Assembly (NCBI GenBank): GCA_050697155.1
Contig: JBOGZD010000029.1
Coordinates: 1 to 26,192 of the forward strand
Length of the DNA stretch: 26,192 nucleotides
Reading direction: 5' to 3'
Origin: JBOGZD01 sp050697155
GTDB taxonomy: Bacteria > Actinomycetota > Thermoleophilia > Solirubrobacterales > 70-9
The position numbers were made by a program, and so were the translations under genes. The stretch's first letter is position 1; each line of letters begins with the position of its first letter. The notes below the pieces were generated by a model. That model searched no databases. It was not told the DNA's origin and was given only the letters and a program-made list of their open reading frames with translations. Below are positions 1 to 7,734 of the stretch, one piece after another.

Positions 1-373
1 CGGCGGCGGCGCCGCGCTCGCGGTCGCGCGCCGGCGCTGCGCCCGCGGCCTCGTAGACGAAGCCGCGGACCGGGGTGTCGACGATCTCCTCCAGCACTCG
101 CTCCAGCCGCGAGCCGTGAAGCGCGCCCACCGACTCGGCGTCGGCGAGGGCGGAGCCGAGGAGCCAGAAGATCACCGACACGCCCTCGATCCGTGCGAGG
201 ACCGTGCCCACCCGGCCAGGGTCGGCGAGCGCCGGCTCGATCCCCGCGGCCTCGATCTCGACGAGCCGGTCGGGCGCGCGACTCGTCCCCCTGACCTGCC
301 AGCCCGCGCCGGCCAGCGCCCCTCCGAGCTCGCGGCCGCGGCAGCCGCAGCCGACGATCAGCGCCCGCGCCAC
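1..373 (-). CDS. NAD(P)-binding Rossmann-fold protein, epimerase/reductase-like (3' part cut off)
   Basis: The gene reads leftwards and runs off the window, so only about the first 124 residues are visible. The start is a GTG at 373-371, preceded by a purine-rich GAGCGGG stretch. The N-terminus reads ARALIVGCGCRGRELGGAL, a beta strand followed by a GxGxxG dinucleotide-binding loop at residues 8-13. Further on, the pattern VIFWLLGSALAD followed by HGSRLERVLEE resembles SDR-type or YeeZ/epimerase-like proteins, in which a pathway step is tested and a neighbouring helix follows. The substrate cannot be told. It lies 26 nt downstream of the small membrane protein gene on the same strand, so the two are probably cotranscribed. 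The Rossmann assignment is fairly sure; the subfamily is a guess. Confidence 0.7.
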   Translation of the reverse strand, partial: MARALIVGCGCRGRELGGALAGAGWQVRGTSRAPDRLVEIEAAGIEPALADPGRVGTVLARIEGVSVIFWLLGSALADAESVGALHGSRLERVLEEIVDTPVRGFVYEAAGAAPARDRERGAAA

Positions 374-399
374 CGGCGCCCGCTCAGCGCCGGGATCGG

Positions 400-705
400 C
401 TACTCATCATCGGGGGAGCCCGGGGACCAATCGGGCCCGCGCCGGCGAACCGCCTCGTCCTCACGGGCCATCCGCTCGGCGTCCTCCTCCGTGAGCTCGG
501 TCGCGCCGCGCCTGCGCCGATACTCGTTCTGGGCGTCGATCATCTGCTGTACGTCGTCGAGCTCGAGCTGCGCCTCGACCTCGTAGGAGCGCGTCGGCTT
601 CCAGTCCACCAGGTCGGCGCCGCTTCCCGGATATGCCCGGGCGAGGAGGACGAGGCAGAGCACGATGAACCCGACCATCGCCAGCGAGACGAGGATGAAC
701 TCCAT
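400..705 (-). CDS. Small single-pass membrane protein, hypothetical
   Basis: This is a 101-residue protein starting at an ATG (705-703). Residues 2-24 form one hydrophobic helix, followed by a short linker and a hydrophilic, strongly charged C-terminal half. That half contains a likely helical stretch (VEAQLELDDVQQMIDAQNEY) and an acidic end (SPGSPDDE). With few positive charges before the helix and several arginines after it, the C-terminus is probably cytoplasmic. I do not recognise a family. The codon pattern fits the surrounding genes and the frame is followed closely by the Rossmann-fold gene on the same strand, which supports it being real. No function is proposed. Confidence 0.7.
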   Translation of the reverse strand: MEFILVSLAMVGFIVLCLVLLARAYPGSGADLVDWKPTRSYEVEAQLELDDVQQMIDAQNEYRRRRGATELTEEDAERMAREDEAVRRRGPDWSPGSPDDE

Positions 706-721
706 CGACGACCTACATTAG

Positions 722-781
722 CCCGCGGCTCTTACCCGGTGCCTCGGCATCGCATGGCGGGTCGAGCGTCAGAGCCGCGGG
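722..781. repeat. 11-bp perfect inverted repeat between divergent genes
   Basis: CCCGCGGCTCT at 722-732 is the exact reverse complement of AGAGCCGCGGG at 771-781, with a 38-nt spacer. The repeat sits between the leftward small membrane protein gene and the rightward thiolase gene. It could form a long-looped hairpin, or be two half-sites of an operator serving both promoters. A third, partial copy of the core (CCGCGGG) lies at 794-800. GC-rich DNA produces such repeats by chance more often than average, so the regulatory reading is only a suggestion. Confidence 0.4.
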
Positions 782-821
782 TCGCTGCCACATCCGCGGG
801 ATGGTGGCAAGATCGCGGCCG

Positions 822-2026
<1,205 letters not shown>

Positions 2027-2037
2027 TGGGAGGCCAA

Positions 2038-2655
2038 CTAGTTCAGGAACCGCAGCGAGTTGAGCGTCACCTGCGCCTCGCGCAGGCGCTCGGGCGCCAC
2101 GTCGACGGCGGTGAAGACCTCGACCAGGTAGGCGCGGCGCTCGCCCTGGGTCACCGCGACCAGCACCCGCAGCCGCGCTCCCTTGCTGGTACGAGCCGTC
2201 GCCACGGCGCCCTTCGCCGGCAGGCCGCCGAGCCTGGGGCCCGAGCCCTTGTTCACGTCGACGTGCTCGTAGCCCGAGCGGAGCGCCGCCAGCGCCTCGT
2301 CGAGCACCTCGCCGGCGTCGCTCGCCGGGGCCGGCGAGGCGATCACGATCTGCGCGTCGCGCTCGGGGCTGCGCAGGCGGATCGCGCTCGACTTCTTGCG
2401 CTCCAGCCAGCGGTCGGCGACCTGGTAGCGGACGCCGATGCCACGGTCGCGCTCCGCCGGGCCGAGCGCGGGTGGCTCGGCGCCGGTTGCGGGGATCTGG
2501 GCAGGCTCATCGTCGCCGTCGCGAATCAGGAGCGTCAGCGGTACGGCAACGAGCAGGCCGACGACGGCCATGAACGCGATCCGCCGCTTCCAGATCGCAG
2601 GCAAGGTCACCGGCGAATGATCGTTGTCAGGGGCGACGGAAGAAGCGAGCCTCAT
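2038..2655 (-). CDS. Membrane-anchored or secreted hypothetical protein
   Basis: This 205-residue protein has a 25-residue N-terminus ending in KRR, then one hydrophobic helix (about residues 27-44), then an extracytoplasmic domain. The domain starts around residue 72 with GIGVRYQVADRWLERKKSSA. It ends with a pattern of strands (RLRVLVAVTQGERRAYLVEVFT, broken here only by eye) and a final helix and strand, EAQVTLNSLRF. That layout resembles the PsbP/Mog1-like lipoprotein domains common in actinobacteria, where a final 'L.S..F' element closes the fold. The resemblance is judged by eye and is weak. The gene is convergent with the thiolase (11 nt between stops) and lies downstream of the surface protein gene on the same strand, with a strong hairpin between them. 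Confidence 0.7.
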   Translation of the reverse strand: MRLASSVAPDNDHSPVTLPAIWKRRIAFMAVVGLLVAVPLTLLIRDGDDEPAQIPATGAEPPALGPAERDRGIGVRYQVADRWLERKKSSAIRLRSPERDAQIVIASPAPASDAGEVLDEALAALRSGYEHVDVNKGSGPRLGGLPAKGAVATARTSKGARLRVLVAVTQGERRAYLVEVFTAVDVAPERLREAQVTLNSLRFLN

Positions 2656-2670
2656 AGGCTGAGGACGCGG

Positions 2671-2701
2671 CGAGGGCGGGCGCCGCCCGCGCCCGCCCTC
2701 G
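2671..2701 (-). terminator. Strong GC hairpin after the surface protein gene
   Basis: CGAGGGCGGGCG at 2671-2682 and CGCCCGCCCTCG at 2690-2701 are a perfect 12-bp inverted repeat with a 7-nt loop. The hairpin begins 18 nt past the stop of the leftward surface protein gene (stop at 2722-2720) and ends before the ATG of the next leftward gene at 2655. There is no T-run after it, as is common in high-GC actinobacteria. It probably terminates or attenuates transcription between the two genes. Confidence 0.6.
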
Positions 2702-2719
2702 TCCGGTTCGCGAAGAGAC

Positions 2720-4207
2720 CTAGTGCTGCGCCCGGGCCATCCGCCGGCGTCGGTCGGCCGCCGCCATCAGGGCGAGGCCGCCTCCCATCACGCCGAAGCC
2801 GATCAGCGCCATGGTCAGCACGTTGGCTCCCGTGAACGCGAGGCCGTCGGGACCGTCACCCGAGGGCCCGCCCCCGAACGGGCAACCGTCGTTCGACGCG
2901 GGGCCCGGAACGTCCGGGCACGCATCCTCGTTGTCCGGGATGCCGTCACCGTCACGGTCTCCGAACGGGCAACCGTCGTTCGACGCCGGGCCCGGGACGG
3001 TCGGACACGCGTCCTCGTCGTCGGGGATCCCGTCGTCGTCGCGGTCGCCCGCGACCTCACCGCCGTCGCCGTCGGGGCCGCCGGGGCCGCCGGGCCCGCC
3101 CGGCCCGTCACCGTCGCCGTCCTCGGCGGGCGGCGCGACCGCGTGCGACTCCGCCGACGCGGTGGTCGCCTTTGCCAGCGGATCGCCGAGCAGCGGCAGG
3201 ACGAACACCGAGAGCGCCTCCCGCACGCCGTTGGGCAGCGGCAGCTGGGTGCCTCCCGTGTCGTCGGCGTTGCAGGCGACCGACGCCACGCCGACCAGGT
3301 CGAACGTGGTGTTCGGCGTCCCGTTCGCGCATCCGGCGGTCGGCAGATCCACACCCTGGCCGGCGAGGAAGATCCCCGACGAGCTGCTCGTCTGCGAGGT
3401 CGAGCCGTCGCTGCACGCACTCGATTGGCTGCTCGAGTTGAGCGCGTCCGCGAGGTCCTCGCCCGCGAGGTCCGCGCTGGCAACGGTCGACGCGCCGCTC
3501 GAGGTCTGACAGCCGTCCGCCTCCTGGATGCTGCTCCCCGACTGCACCGCTGTGGCGTCGACGACCGGCGTGCCCTCGGCGCCGAGGCTCGCCTCGGCGA
3601 CCGAGAAGCCGTTGCTCGACCCGGTCTCGGTGGTCTCTGAGCTGACGGCGAGCACCGACAGGCAGAGCCCGGAGGCGTCGCAGACGTCCTGGAGCAGCGC
3701 GTTCAGGTCGCCCGCCGGCCCGGTGCTGGTCTGGCCCGGACCCGTGTCGGCGCCCGGGATCAGCTCGTTGCCCAGCAGGGTGAGGATCGTGACGTGGCCG
3801 TGATAGGTCCCGTCGGGGTTCTGCGAGCTGTACGAGTTGCCCAGGACGACGTCCTCGCTGCCGCCACCCGGGTCATACGGAAGCGGCGCGGTGTTCTCCG
3901 GCGTCACGTCGACGACCGCCCCGGTCCCCGACGCGTGCGGGCTCGTCCCGTGCGCCGGCGGAACGTAGTTGGGCGGCGTGCCGGCCCGCGGCTCGGGCGC
4001 CGAGGCGCCGCTTGGCGAATGCGCGGGCCCGTCGCCGGACCCGGAGCCGCCGGATCCGCCGCCGAGCAGCCCTTCGACGGTTTCGTTGACGCCGTCGAGG
4101 ACGTCCTGCACCGCGTTCCCGGATGCCGCTCCGGGCGCCGCCAGCAGGGCGCCGATCGTGGCCGCGACCCCCACCGCGACCTTCAAAGTCCTCAGTCGTC
4201 CAGACAC
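2720..4207 (-). CDS. Secreted surface protein with two thrombospondin type 3 repeats and an LAFTG sorting signal
   Basis: The chosen start is the GTG at 4207-4205, because GGGAGG lies 8 nt upstream. An upstream in-frame GTG at 4231 lacks such a site. The protein has 495 residues. Residues 1-30 are a signal peptide (MSGRLRTLK, hydrophobic core, then AAPGAASG). A long Gly/Ser/Thr/Asp-rich region follows, with paired cysteines (for example DVCDASGLCLSV). A short Gly-Pro-rich stretch precedes two 29-residue calcium-binding-type repeats (DRDDDGIPDDEDACP, DRDGDGIPDNEDACP). The C-terminus has LAFTG, a hydrophobic helix and RRRRMARAQH, the layout of a sortase substrate. LAxTG is the type recognised by class E sortases of high-GC actinobacteria. 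Likely role: calcium-stabilised, cell-wall-linked surface protein. No sortase gene is in the window. Confidence 0.8.
   Translation of the reverse strand: MSGRLRTLKVAVGVAATIGALLAAPGAASGNAVQDVLDGVNETVEGLLGGGSGGSGSGDGPAHSPSGASAPEPRAGTPPNYVPPAHGTSPHASGTGAVVDVTPENTAPLPYDPGGGSEDVVLGNSYSSQNPDGTYHGHVTILTLLGNELIPGADTGPGQTSTGPAGDLNALLQDVCDASGLCLSVLAVSSETTETGSSNGFSVAEASLGAEGTPVVDATAVQSGSSIQEADGCQTSSGASTVASADLAGEDLADALNSSSQSSACSDGSTSQTSSSSGIFLAGQGVDLPTAGCANGTPNTTFDLVGVASVACNADDTGGTQLPLPNGVREALSVFVLPLLGDPLAKATTASAESHAVAPPAEDGDGDGPGGPGGPGGPDGDGGEVAGDRDDDGIPDDEDACPTVPGPASNDGCPFGDRDGDGIPDNEDACPDVPGPASNDGCPFGGGPSGDGPDGLAFTGANVLTMALIGFGVMGGGLALMAAADRRRRMARAQH
2880..3053 (-). repeat. Two 87-bp tandem copies encoding thrombospondin type 3 repeats
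   Basis: Units 2880-2966 and 2967-3053 are direct repeats of 87 bp (29 codons) within the surface protein gene. Each encodes a D-rich calcium-binding loop (DxDGIPDxEDACP), then VPGPASNDGCPFG. The copies differ at scattered positions, mostly in the Asp/Asn codons and at third positions, so the duplication is not very recent. A Gly-Pro-Asp-rich low-complexity stretch lies next to them at about 3053-3115. Confidence 0.8.
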
Positions 4208-4450
4208 TTTGGGTACCTCCCGTAGCTCCACTCACCCCGTCCGTGGGCCATCTCCTAACCCCAATCCCTCGGGCTGGCTGGCTAGCCAGTTATCTCGCGA
4301 CAATTACCACGAATCGGCTAACCAGATCCAATCGGGAAGCAGGATAGAGCGATCCACCACTCATGGGGCCGGTTACCCATCAGCGCTTGCAAGCTAACGC
4401 CCAATCCGTGCCGGGGCGGCTTCGGGGACACTCGGATACGCTCGCGGGCG
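4208..4450. promoter_or_regulatory. Divergent intergenic region with two short perfect palindromes
   Basis: This 243-nt gap separates the leftward surface protein gene from the rightward aminotransferase operon, so it should contain both promoters. It is visibly less GC-rich than the flanking genes. Two perfect palindromes stand out: CTGGCTAGCCAG at 4278-4289 and GCTTGCAAGC at 4385-4394. The first is nearer the surface protein gene, the second is 56 nt before the aminotransferase start, so they could be operators for one gene each. I could not assign -35/-10 elements with confidence and no known riboswitch was recognised. Confidence 0.45.
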
Positions 4451-5245
4451 ATGGCGGTGGTGGAGCTCGCTTCGGTCGACGGCGAGATCGGGCCGACGCG
4501 CGAGGCGACCATCGCGCTGCCCGACGACGGCCTGTTTCGCGGCGACGGCGTGTTCGAGGTCGTGAGGCTGTACGCGGGGCGGCCGTTTGCGCTCTTGGAC
4601 CACCTCGACCGGCTCGAGCGCTCGGCGGCGGCGATCGAGCTCGGGGTGGAGCGCCGGCGGCTCGAGGATGAGCTGGCGGCGCTGCTCGAGCGCCACGGCG
4701 ACGGCGACGCGCAGCTTCGGATCGTGCTGACGCGTGCCGGACGCCGCGTGCTGGCGATCGAGGAGCTGCTCCCCCATGCCGAGACGATCCGGCTCGCCTC
4801 GGTGACCTACTCGCCGACCGGGATCCTGGATGGAGTCAAGTCGCTCTCCTACGGAGCCAACATGCACGCGACCCGAATCGCCCAGGGACGCGGCGCCGAC
4901 GAGGCGCTGCTGGTTCGCCCGGACGGGATCGTGCTCGAGGCACCGACCTCGTCGATCTTCTGGGTGGGCGGCGGGGACGAGCTGCGCACCCCGGCGCTCG
5001 GCACCGGCATCCTCGACTCGATCACCCGTCGCGCCGTGCTCGGCGAGCTCGAGGTCGCCGAGGGCGACTACTCACTCGACGACCTGCGCGCCGCGAGCGA
5101 GGCGTTCATCGCCTCCACCACTCGCGAGGTGCAGCCGGTGGGCGCGCTCGACGACGTCGAGCTGGCGGCGCCCGGGCCGCGCACCCGCGACGCCCAGGAG
5201 GCGTTCGCGCGGGTGCTCGCGGCGGGACTGGGCGACGGCGCGTGA
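4451..5245 (+). CDS. PLP-dependent aminotransferase, class IV (BCAT/DAAT/aminodeoxychorismate lyase fold)
   Basis: This 264-residue protein is of the length of fold-type IV PLP enzymes. Residues 28-38 (LFRGDGVFEVV) correspond to the conserved substrate-side loop. RLYAGRPFALLDHLDRLERS is the typical strand and helix after it. Lys130 in GVKSLSYGANM is the likely Schiff-base lysine, and Glu163 in VLEAPTSSIFWV the residue binding the pyridine nitrogen. Family members make or use branched-chain amino acids, D-amino acids or aminodeoxychorismate, and the sequence alone does not decide between these. The stop overlaps the next start (GTGA, 5242-5245), so the gene is coupled to acyl-CoA dehydrogenase. 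That favours a role in amino acid breakdown feeding acyl-CoA, which is inference. Confidence 0.88.
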   Translation: MAVVELASVDGEIGPTREATIALPDDGLFRGDGVFEVVRLYAGRPFALLDHLDRLERSAAAIELGVERRRLEDELAALLERHGDGDAQLRIVLTRAGRRVLAIEELLPHAETIRLASVTYSPTGILDGVKSLSYGANMHATRIAQGRGADEALLVRPDGIVLEAPTSSIFWVGGGDELRTPALGTGILDSITRRAVLGELEVAEGDYSLDDLRAASEAFIASTTREVQPVGALDDVELAAPGPRTRDAQEAFARVLAAGLGDGA

Positions 5246-6423
5246 TCCCGCCCACCGAGCTCAGCGACGAGCAGCGCCTGATCCAGGAGACGGCGCGCGA
5301 CTTCGTCGACAACGAGGTCGTCCCCCGCGCCCGCGACAGCGATCGCGCCCAGCGCTTCGACCTCGAACTCGCCCGCAGGCTCGGCGAGATGGGCTATCTC
5401 GGCGCCCCGGTCGCCGAGGACCACGGCGGTCGCGGCCTCGACTTCCTCACCTACGGCCTGATCGTCGAGGAGGTCGGCCGGGGCGACTCGGCGATGCGGA
5501 CCGTGGTCTCGGTCCAGACCTCGCTCGTCTGCGGGTCGATCGAGCGCTGGGGCACCGACGAGCAGAAGCGCGAGTGGCTGCCCCGGCTCTGCGCCGGAGA
5601 GGCATTCGGCTGCTTCGCGCTCACCGAGCCCGACACCGGGTCCGACGCCGCCGCGCTCCGCACCCGGGCGGAGAAGGTCGCCGGCGGCTGGCGGCTTTCC
5701 GGGCAGAAGATGTGGATCTCGCTCGGCAACGTCGCCGAGCTGGCGCTCGTCTTCGCCCAGACCGCCCCCGAGCGCAAGCACAAGGGGCTTGCCTGCTTCC
5801 TCGTCCCGACCGGCTCGGCGGGGTTCTCGGCGCAGGAGATCCACGGCAAGCTCGGGCTCCGGGCGTCGGACACGGCGGCGCTCGCCCTCGACGGCGTCGA
5901 GGTGCCCGACGACGCCCTGCTCGGCGAGGTCGGCGACGGCTTCAAGGTGGCGATGTCGGCGCTCGACTCGGGCCGCTACTCGGTTGCGGCGGGCTGCGTC
6001 GGGATCTGCGAGGGCTGCGTGCAGGCGTCGGTCGACTACGCCAAGGAACGGACCCAGTTCGACGTCCCGATCGCCAGCTTCCAGCTGGTCCAGGAGATGC
6101 TCGCGGAGATGATCGTCCGCCGCGACGCCGCCCGGCTGCTGGTCCGCCGGGCCGCCCTGCTCAAGGACGCCGGCAACCCGAGCACGGTCGCGACCTCGAT
6201 CGCGAAGCTCTACGCGACCGAGTCGGCGGTCGAGTGCGCGAACCTGGCGATCCAGGTCCACGGCGGCTCCGGCTACGTCGACGACTACCCGGTCGAGCGC
6301 TACCTGCGCGACGCCCGCGTGACCACCCTCTATGAGGGCACCTCGCAGATCCAGAAGCTGATCATCGGCCGCGACGCGACCGGGATCGACGCGATGACGC
6401 CGCCGGGCGGCGGCAGTCGCTAG
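5242..6423 (+). CDS. Acyl-CoA dehydrogenase
   Basis: This 393-residue flavoprotein oxidises acyl-CoA to 2-enoyl-CoA. The N-terminal helical domain (LSDEQRLIQETARDFVDNEV) is followed by the FAD/substrate-binding middle segment FALTEPDTGSDAAAL and GQKMWISLGN. The C-terminal domain has YAKERTQFDVPIASFQLVQ and IQVHGGSGYVDDYPVERYLR. TLYEGTSQIQ contains the likely catalytic base Glu365 in the position used by short- and medium-chain enzymes. The start is the GTG at 5242, overlapping the upstream stop by 4 nt; no better start lies nearby. The pattern suggests a butyryl-, isobutyryl- or glutaryl-CoA-type enzyme, but substrate is not readable. It is the second gene of a five-gene catabolic operon. Confidence 0.93.
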   Translation: MIPPTELSDEQRLIQETARDFVDNEVVPRARDSDRAQRFDLELARRLGEMGYLGAPVAEDHGGRGLDFLTYGLIVEEVGRGDSAMRTVVSVQTSLVCGSIERWGTDEQKREWLPRLCAGEAFGCFALTEPDTGSDAAALRTRAEKVAGGWRLSGQKMWISLGNVAELALVFAQTAPERKHKGLACFLVPTGSAGFSAQEIHGKLGLRASDTAALALDGVEVPDDALLGEVGDGFKVAMSALDSGRYSVAAGCVGICEGCVQASVDYAKERTQFDVPIASFQLVQEMLAEMIVRRDAARLLVRRAALLKDAGNPSTVATSIAKLYATESAVECANLAIQVHGGSGYVDDYPVERYLRDARVTTLYEGTSQIQKLIIGRDATGIDAMTPPGGGSR

Positions 6424-6449
6424 TCGCCAGTCGCCAGTCGCCAGTCGGT
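6415..6449. repeat. Five tandem 7-bp units spanning a stop codon
   Basis: AGTCGCT, AGTCGCC, AGTCGCC, AGTCGCC and AGTCGGT follow each other from 6415 to 6449. The stop codon of the acyl-CoA dehydrogenase gene (TAG, 6421-6423) lies at the junction of the first two units, so the last codons are part of the array. The array fills most of the 43-nt gap before the enoyl-CoA hydratase start. As 7 is not a multiple of 3, changes in copy number would not affect the upstream protein after its stop, but would alter spacing to the next gene. Confidence 0.8.
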
Positions 6450-6466
6450 GAAGCTAGGCTCGGGCG

Positions 6467-7237
6467 GTGGACGAACTGGTCACACGCTCGGTCGATGGCC
6501 ACGTCGCGCTGCTGCGCATCGACCGGCCCGAGGCGCGCAACGCGCTCTCGCCGGAGCTGATGGAGGAGCTGGCGGCGGCGGTCGAGGCCGCCGACGCGGA
6601 CCCCGAGCTGCGCTGCATCGCCATCGCGGGCACCGACGAGGTGTTCGCCTCCGGTGCCGACATCGGCGCGCTCGCCGAGCGCGATTTCGCCGACGCGCTG
6701 TTCCACCCCGCCGCCGAGTTCTGGCGGCGGATCGCCGGCTGCCGCACCCCGCTCGTCGCCGCGGTGTCGGGCTGGGCGCTGGGCGGGGGCTGCGAGCTCG
6801 CGCTCTGCTGTGACCTGATCGTCGCCTCCGAGACTGCGGTCTTCGGCCAGCCCGAGATCACGCTCGGGATCATCCCCGGCGGCGGGGGAACCCAGCGCCT
6901 GGCGAGGGTGGTCGGCAAGCAGCGGGCGATGGATCTGGTGCTCACCGGGCGGCGCTTCGATGCCCGGGAGGCCGAGCGCCTCGGGATCGTCACCCAGGTG
7001 GCGAAGAAGCGCGAGTGGCTGGCGCAGGCGCTCGAGCTCGCCCGGCGGGTGGCCTCGCGGCCTCCGATCGCCACCCGCCTCGCAAAGCAGGCGGTGCTCG
7101 CCGCCGAGGAGACCGCGATGGGCGCCGGCCTCGCCCAGGAGCGCCGCCTCTACGAGCTCGCGATGGCGACCGAGGACCGGGTCGAGGGCATGCGCGCCTT
7201 CCTCGAGAAGCGAAGGCCCGAGTTCAAAGGGAGGTAG
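6467..7237 (+). CDS. Enoyl-CoA hydratase/isomerase (crotonase family)
   Basis: This 256-residue protein hydrates 2-enoyl-CoA to 3-hydroxyacyl-CoA. The start is a GTG at 6467 (DELVTRSVDGHVALLRIDRP). The crotonase signature is present: the oxyanion-hole loop FASGADIGAL near residues 60-69, then ALGGGCELALCCDL with Glu110, and FGQPEITLGIIPGGGGTQRL with Glu130. Glu110 and Glu130 match the two glutamates that activate water in rat mitochondrial hydratase, so it should be a true hydratase and not only an isomerase. It is about the usual family length. A ribosome binding site for the next gene (AAAGGGAGG) overlaps its last codons. Confidence 0.93.
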   Translation: MDELVTRSVDGHVALLRIDRPEARNALSPELMEELAAAVEAADADPELRCIAIAGTDEVFASGADIGALAERDFADALFHPAAEFWRRIAGCRTPLVAAVSGWALGGGCELALCCDLIVASETAVFGQPEITLGIIPGGGGTQRLARVVGKQRAMDLVLTGRRFDAREAERLGIVTQVAKKREWLAQALELARRVASRPPIATRLAKQAVLAAEETAMGAGLAQERRLYELAMATEDRVEGMRAFLEKRRPEFKGR

Positions 7238-7239
7238 CC

Positions 7240-7734
7240 GTGCGAGCGAACGTCTTCGAGCCCGACTTCGACGATCGCCCAGATCGCCCGGGCTTCAGGC
7301 ACCGGGGGGCGGAGATCGGCGTCCAGGCCGGATCCGAGAGGCTCGGCGCGAGCCTCTACGAGCTTCCAGCCGGCGAGGCGATCTGCCCCTACCACGCCCA
7401 CCTCGCGAATGAGGAGATGTTGATCGTCATCAGCGGAACGCCAAGCTTGCGCACGCCGGAGGGGTGGCGCGAGCTCCAGCCCGGCGACGTCGTCAGCTTC
7501 CGGATCGGGCTCGAGGGCACCCACCAGGTCGCGAACTTCGCCGACGGACCCTCCCGGGTGCTGATGGTCAGCGAGATGATCGGTCCCGAGGTCGCGATCT
7601 ACCCCGACTCCGGCAAGGTGATGGCCCGGGAGCAGCCTCCGGGCCGGCCCGCGACCGGATATCGCAAGCTCTTCCGCGACTCCGACGCGGTCGATTACTG
7701 GGAGGGCGAGCAACGCCCCGAGCCGGACGCGTGA
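7240..7734 (+). CDS. Cupin-domain protein
   Basis: The start is the GTG at 7240, 2 nt after the hydratase stop, with AAAGGGAGG just upstream (7226-7234). The protein has 164 residues. One cupin barrel is visible. Motif 1 is GEAICPYHAHLANEEMLIV, with two histidines and glutamates in metal-binding positions. Motif 2 is PGDVVSFRIGLEGTHQVANF, with the third histidine. The end is YRKLFRDSDAVDYWEGEQ. Single-domain cupins of this sort occur beside catabolic genes as metal-binding regulators, isomerases or hydrolases of unknown substrate. Its stop overlaps the next start (GTGA at 7731-7734), so it is embedded in the beta-oxidation operon. The exact function is not known. Confidence 0.85.
   Translation: MRANVFEPDFDDRPDRPGFRHRGAEIGVQAGSERLGASLYELPAGEAICPYHAHLANEEMLIVISGTPSLRTPEGWRELQPGDVVSFRIGLEGTHQVANFADGPSRVLMVSEMIGPEVAIYPDSGKVMAREQPPGRPATGYRKLFRDSDAVDYWEGEQRPEPDA

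Noticed and set aside
10..586. Rightward frames opposite the first two genes (for example 116-586)
   Set aside because: They are rich in Arg, Pro and Ala without domains, typical antisense frames in GC-rich DNA. The leftward frames have a GxGxxG loop and a membrane helix.
4208..4450. Riboswitch (c-di-AMP or c-di-GMP type) ahead of the surface protein gene
   Set aside because: I compared the minus-strand leader by eye with the conserved cores of these classes and could not place the invariant segments.
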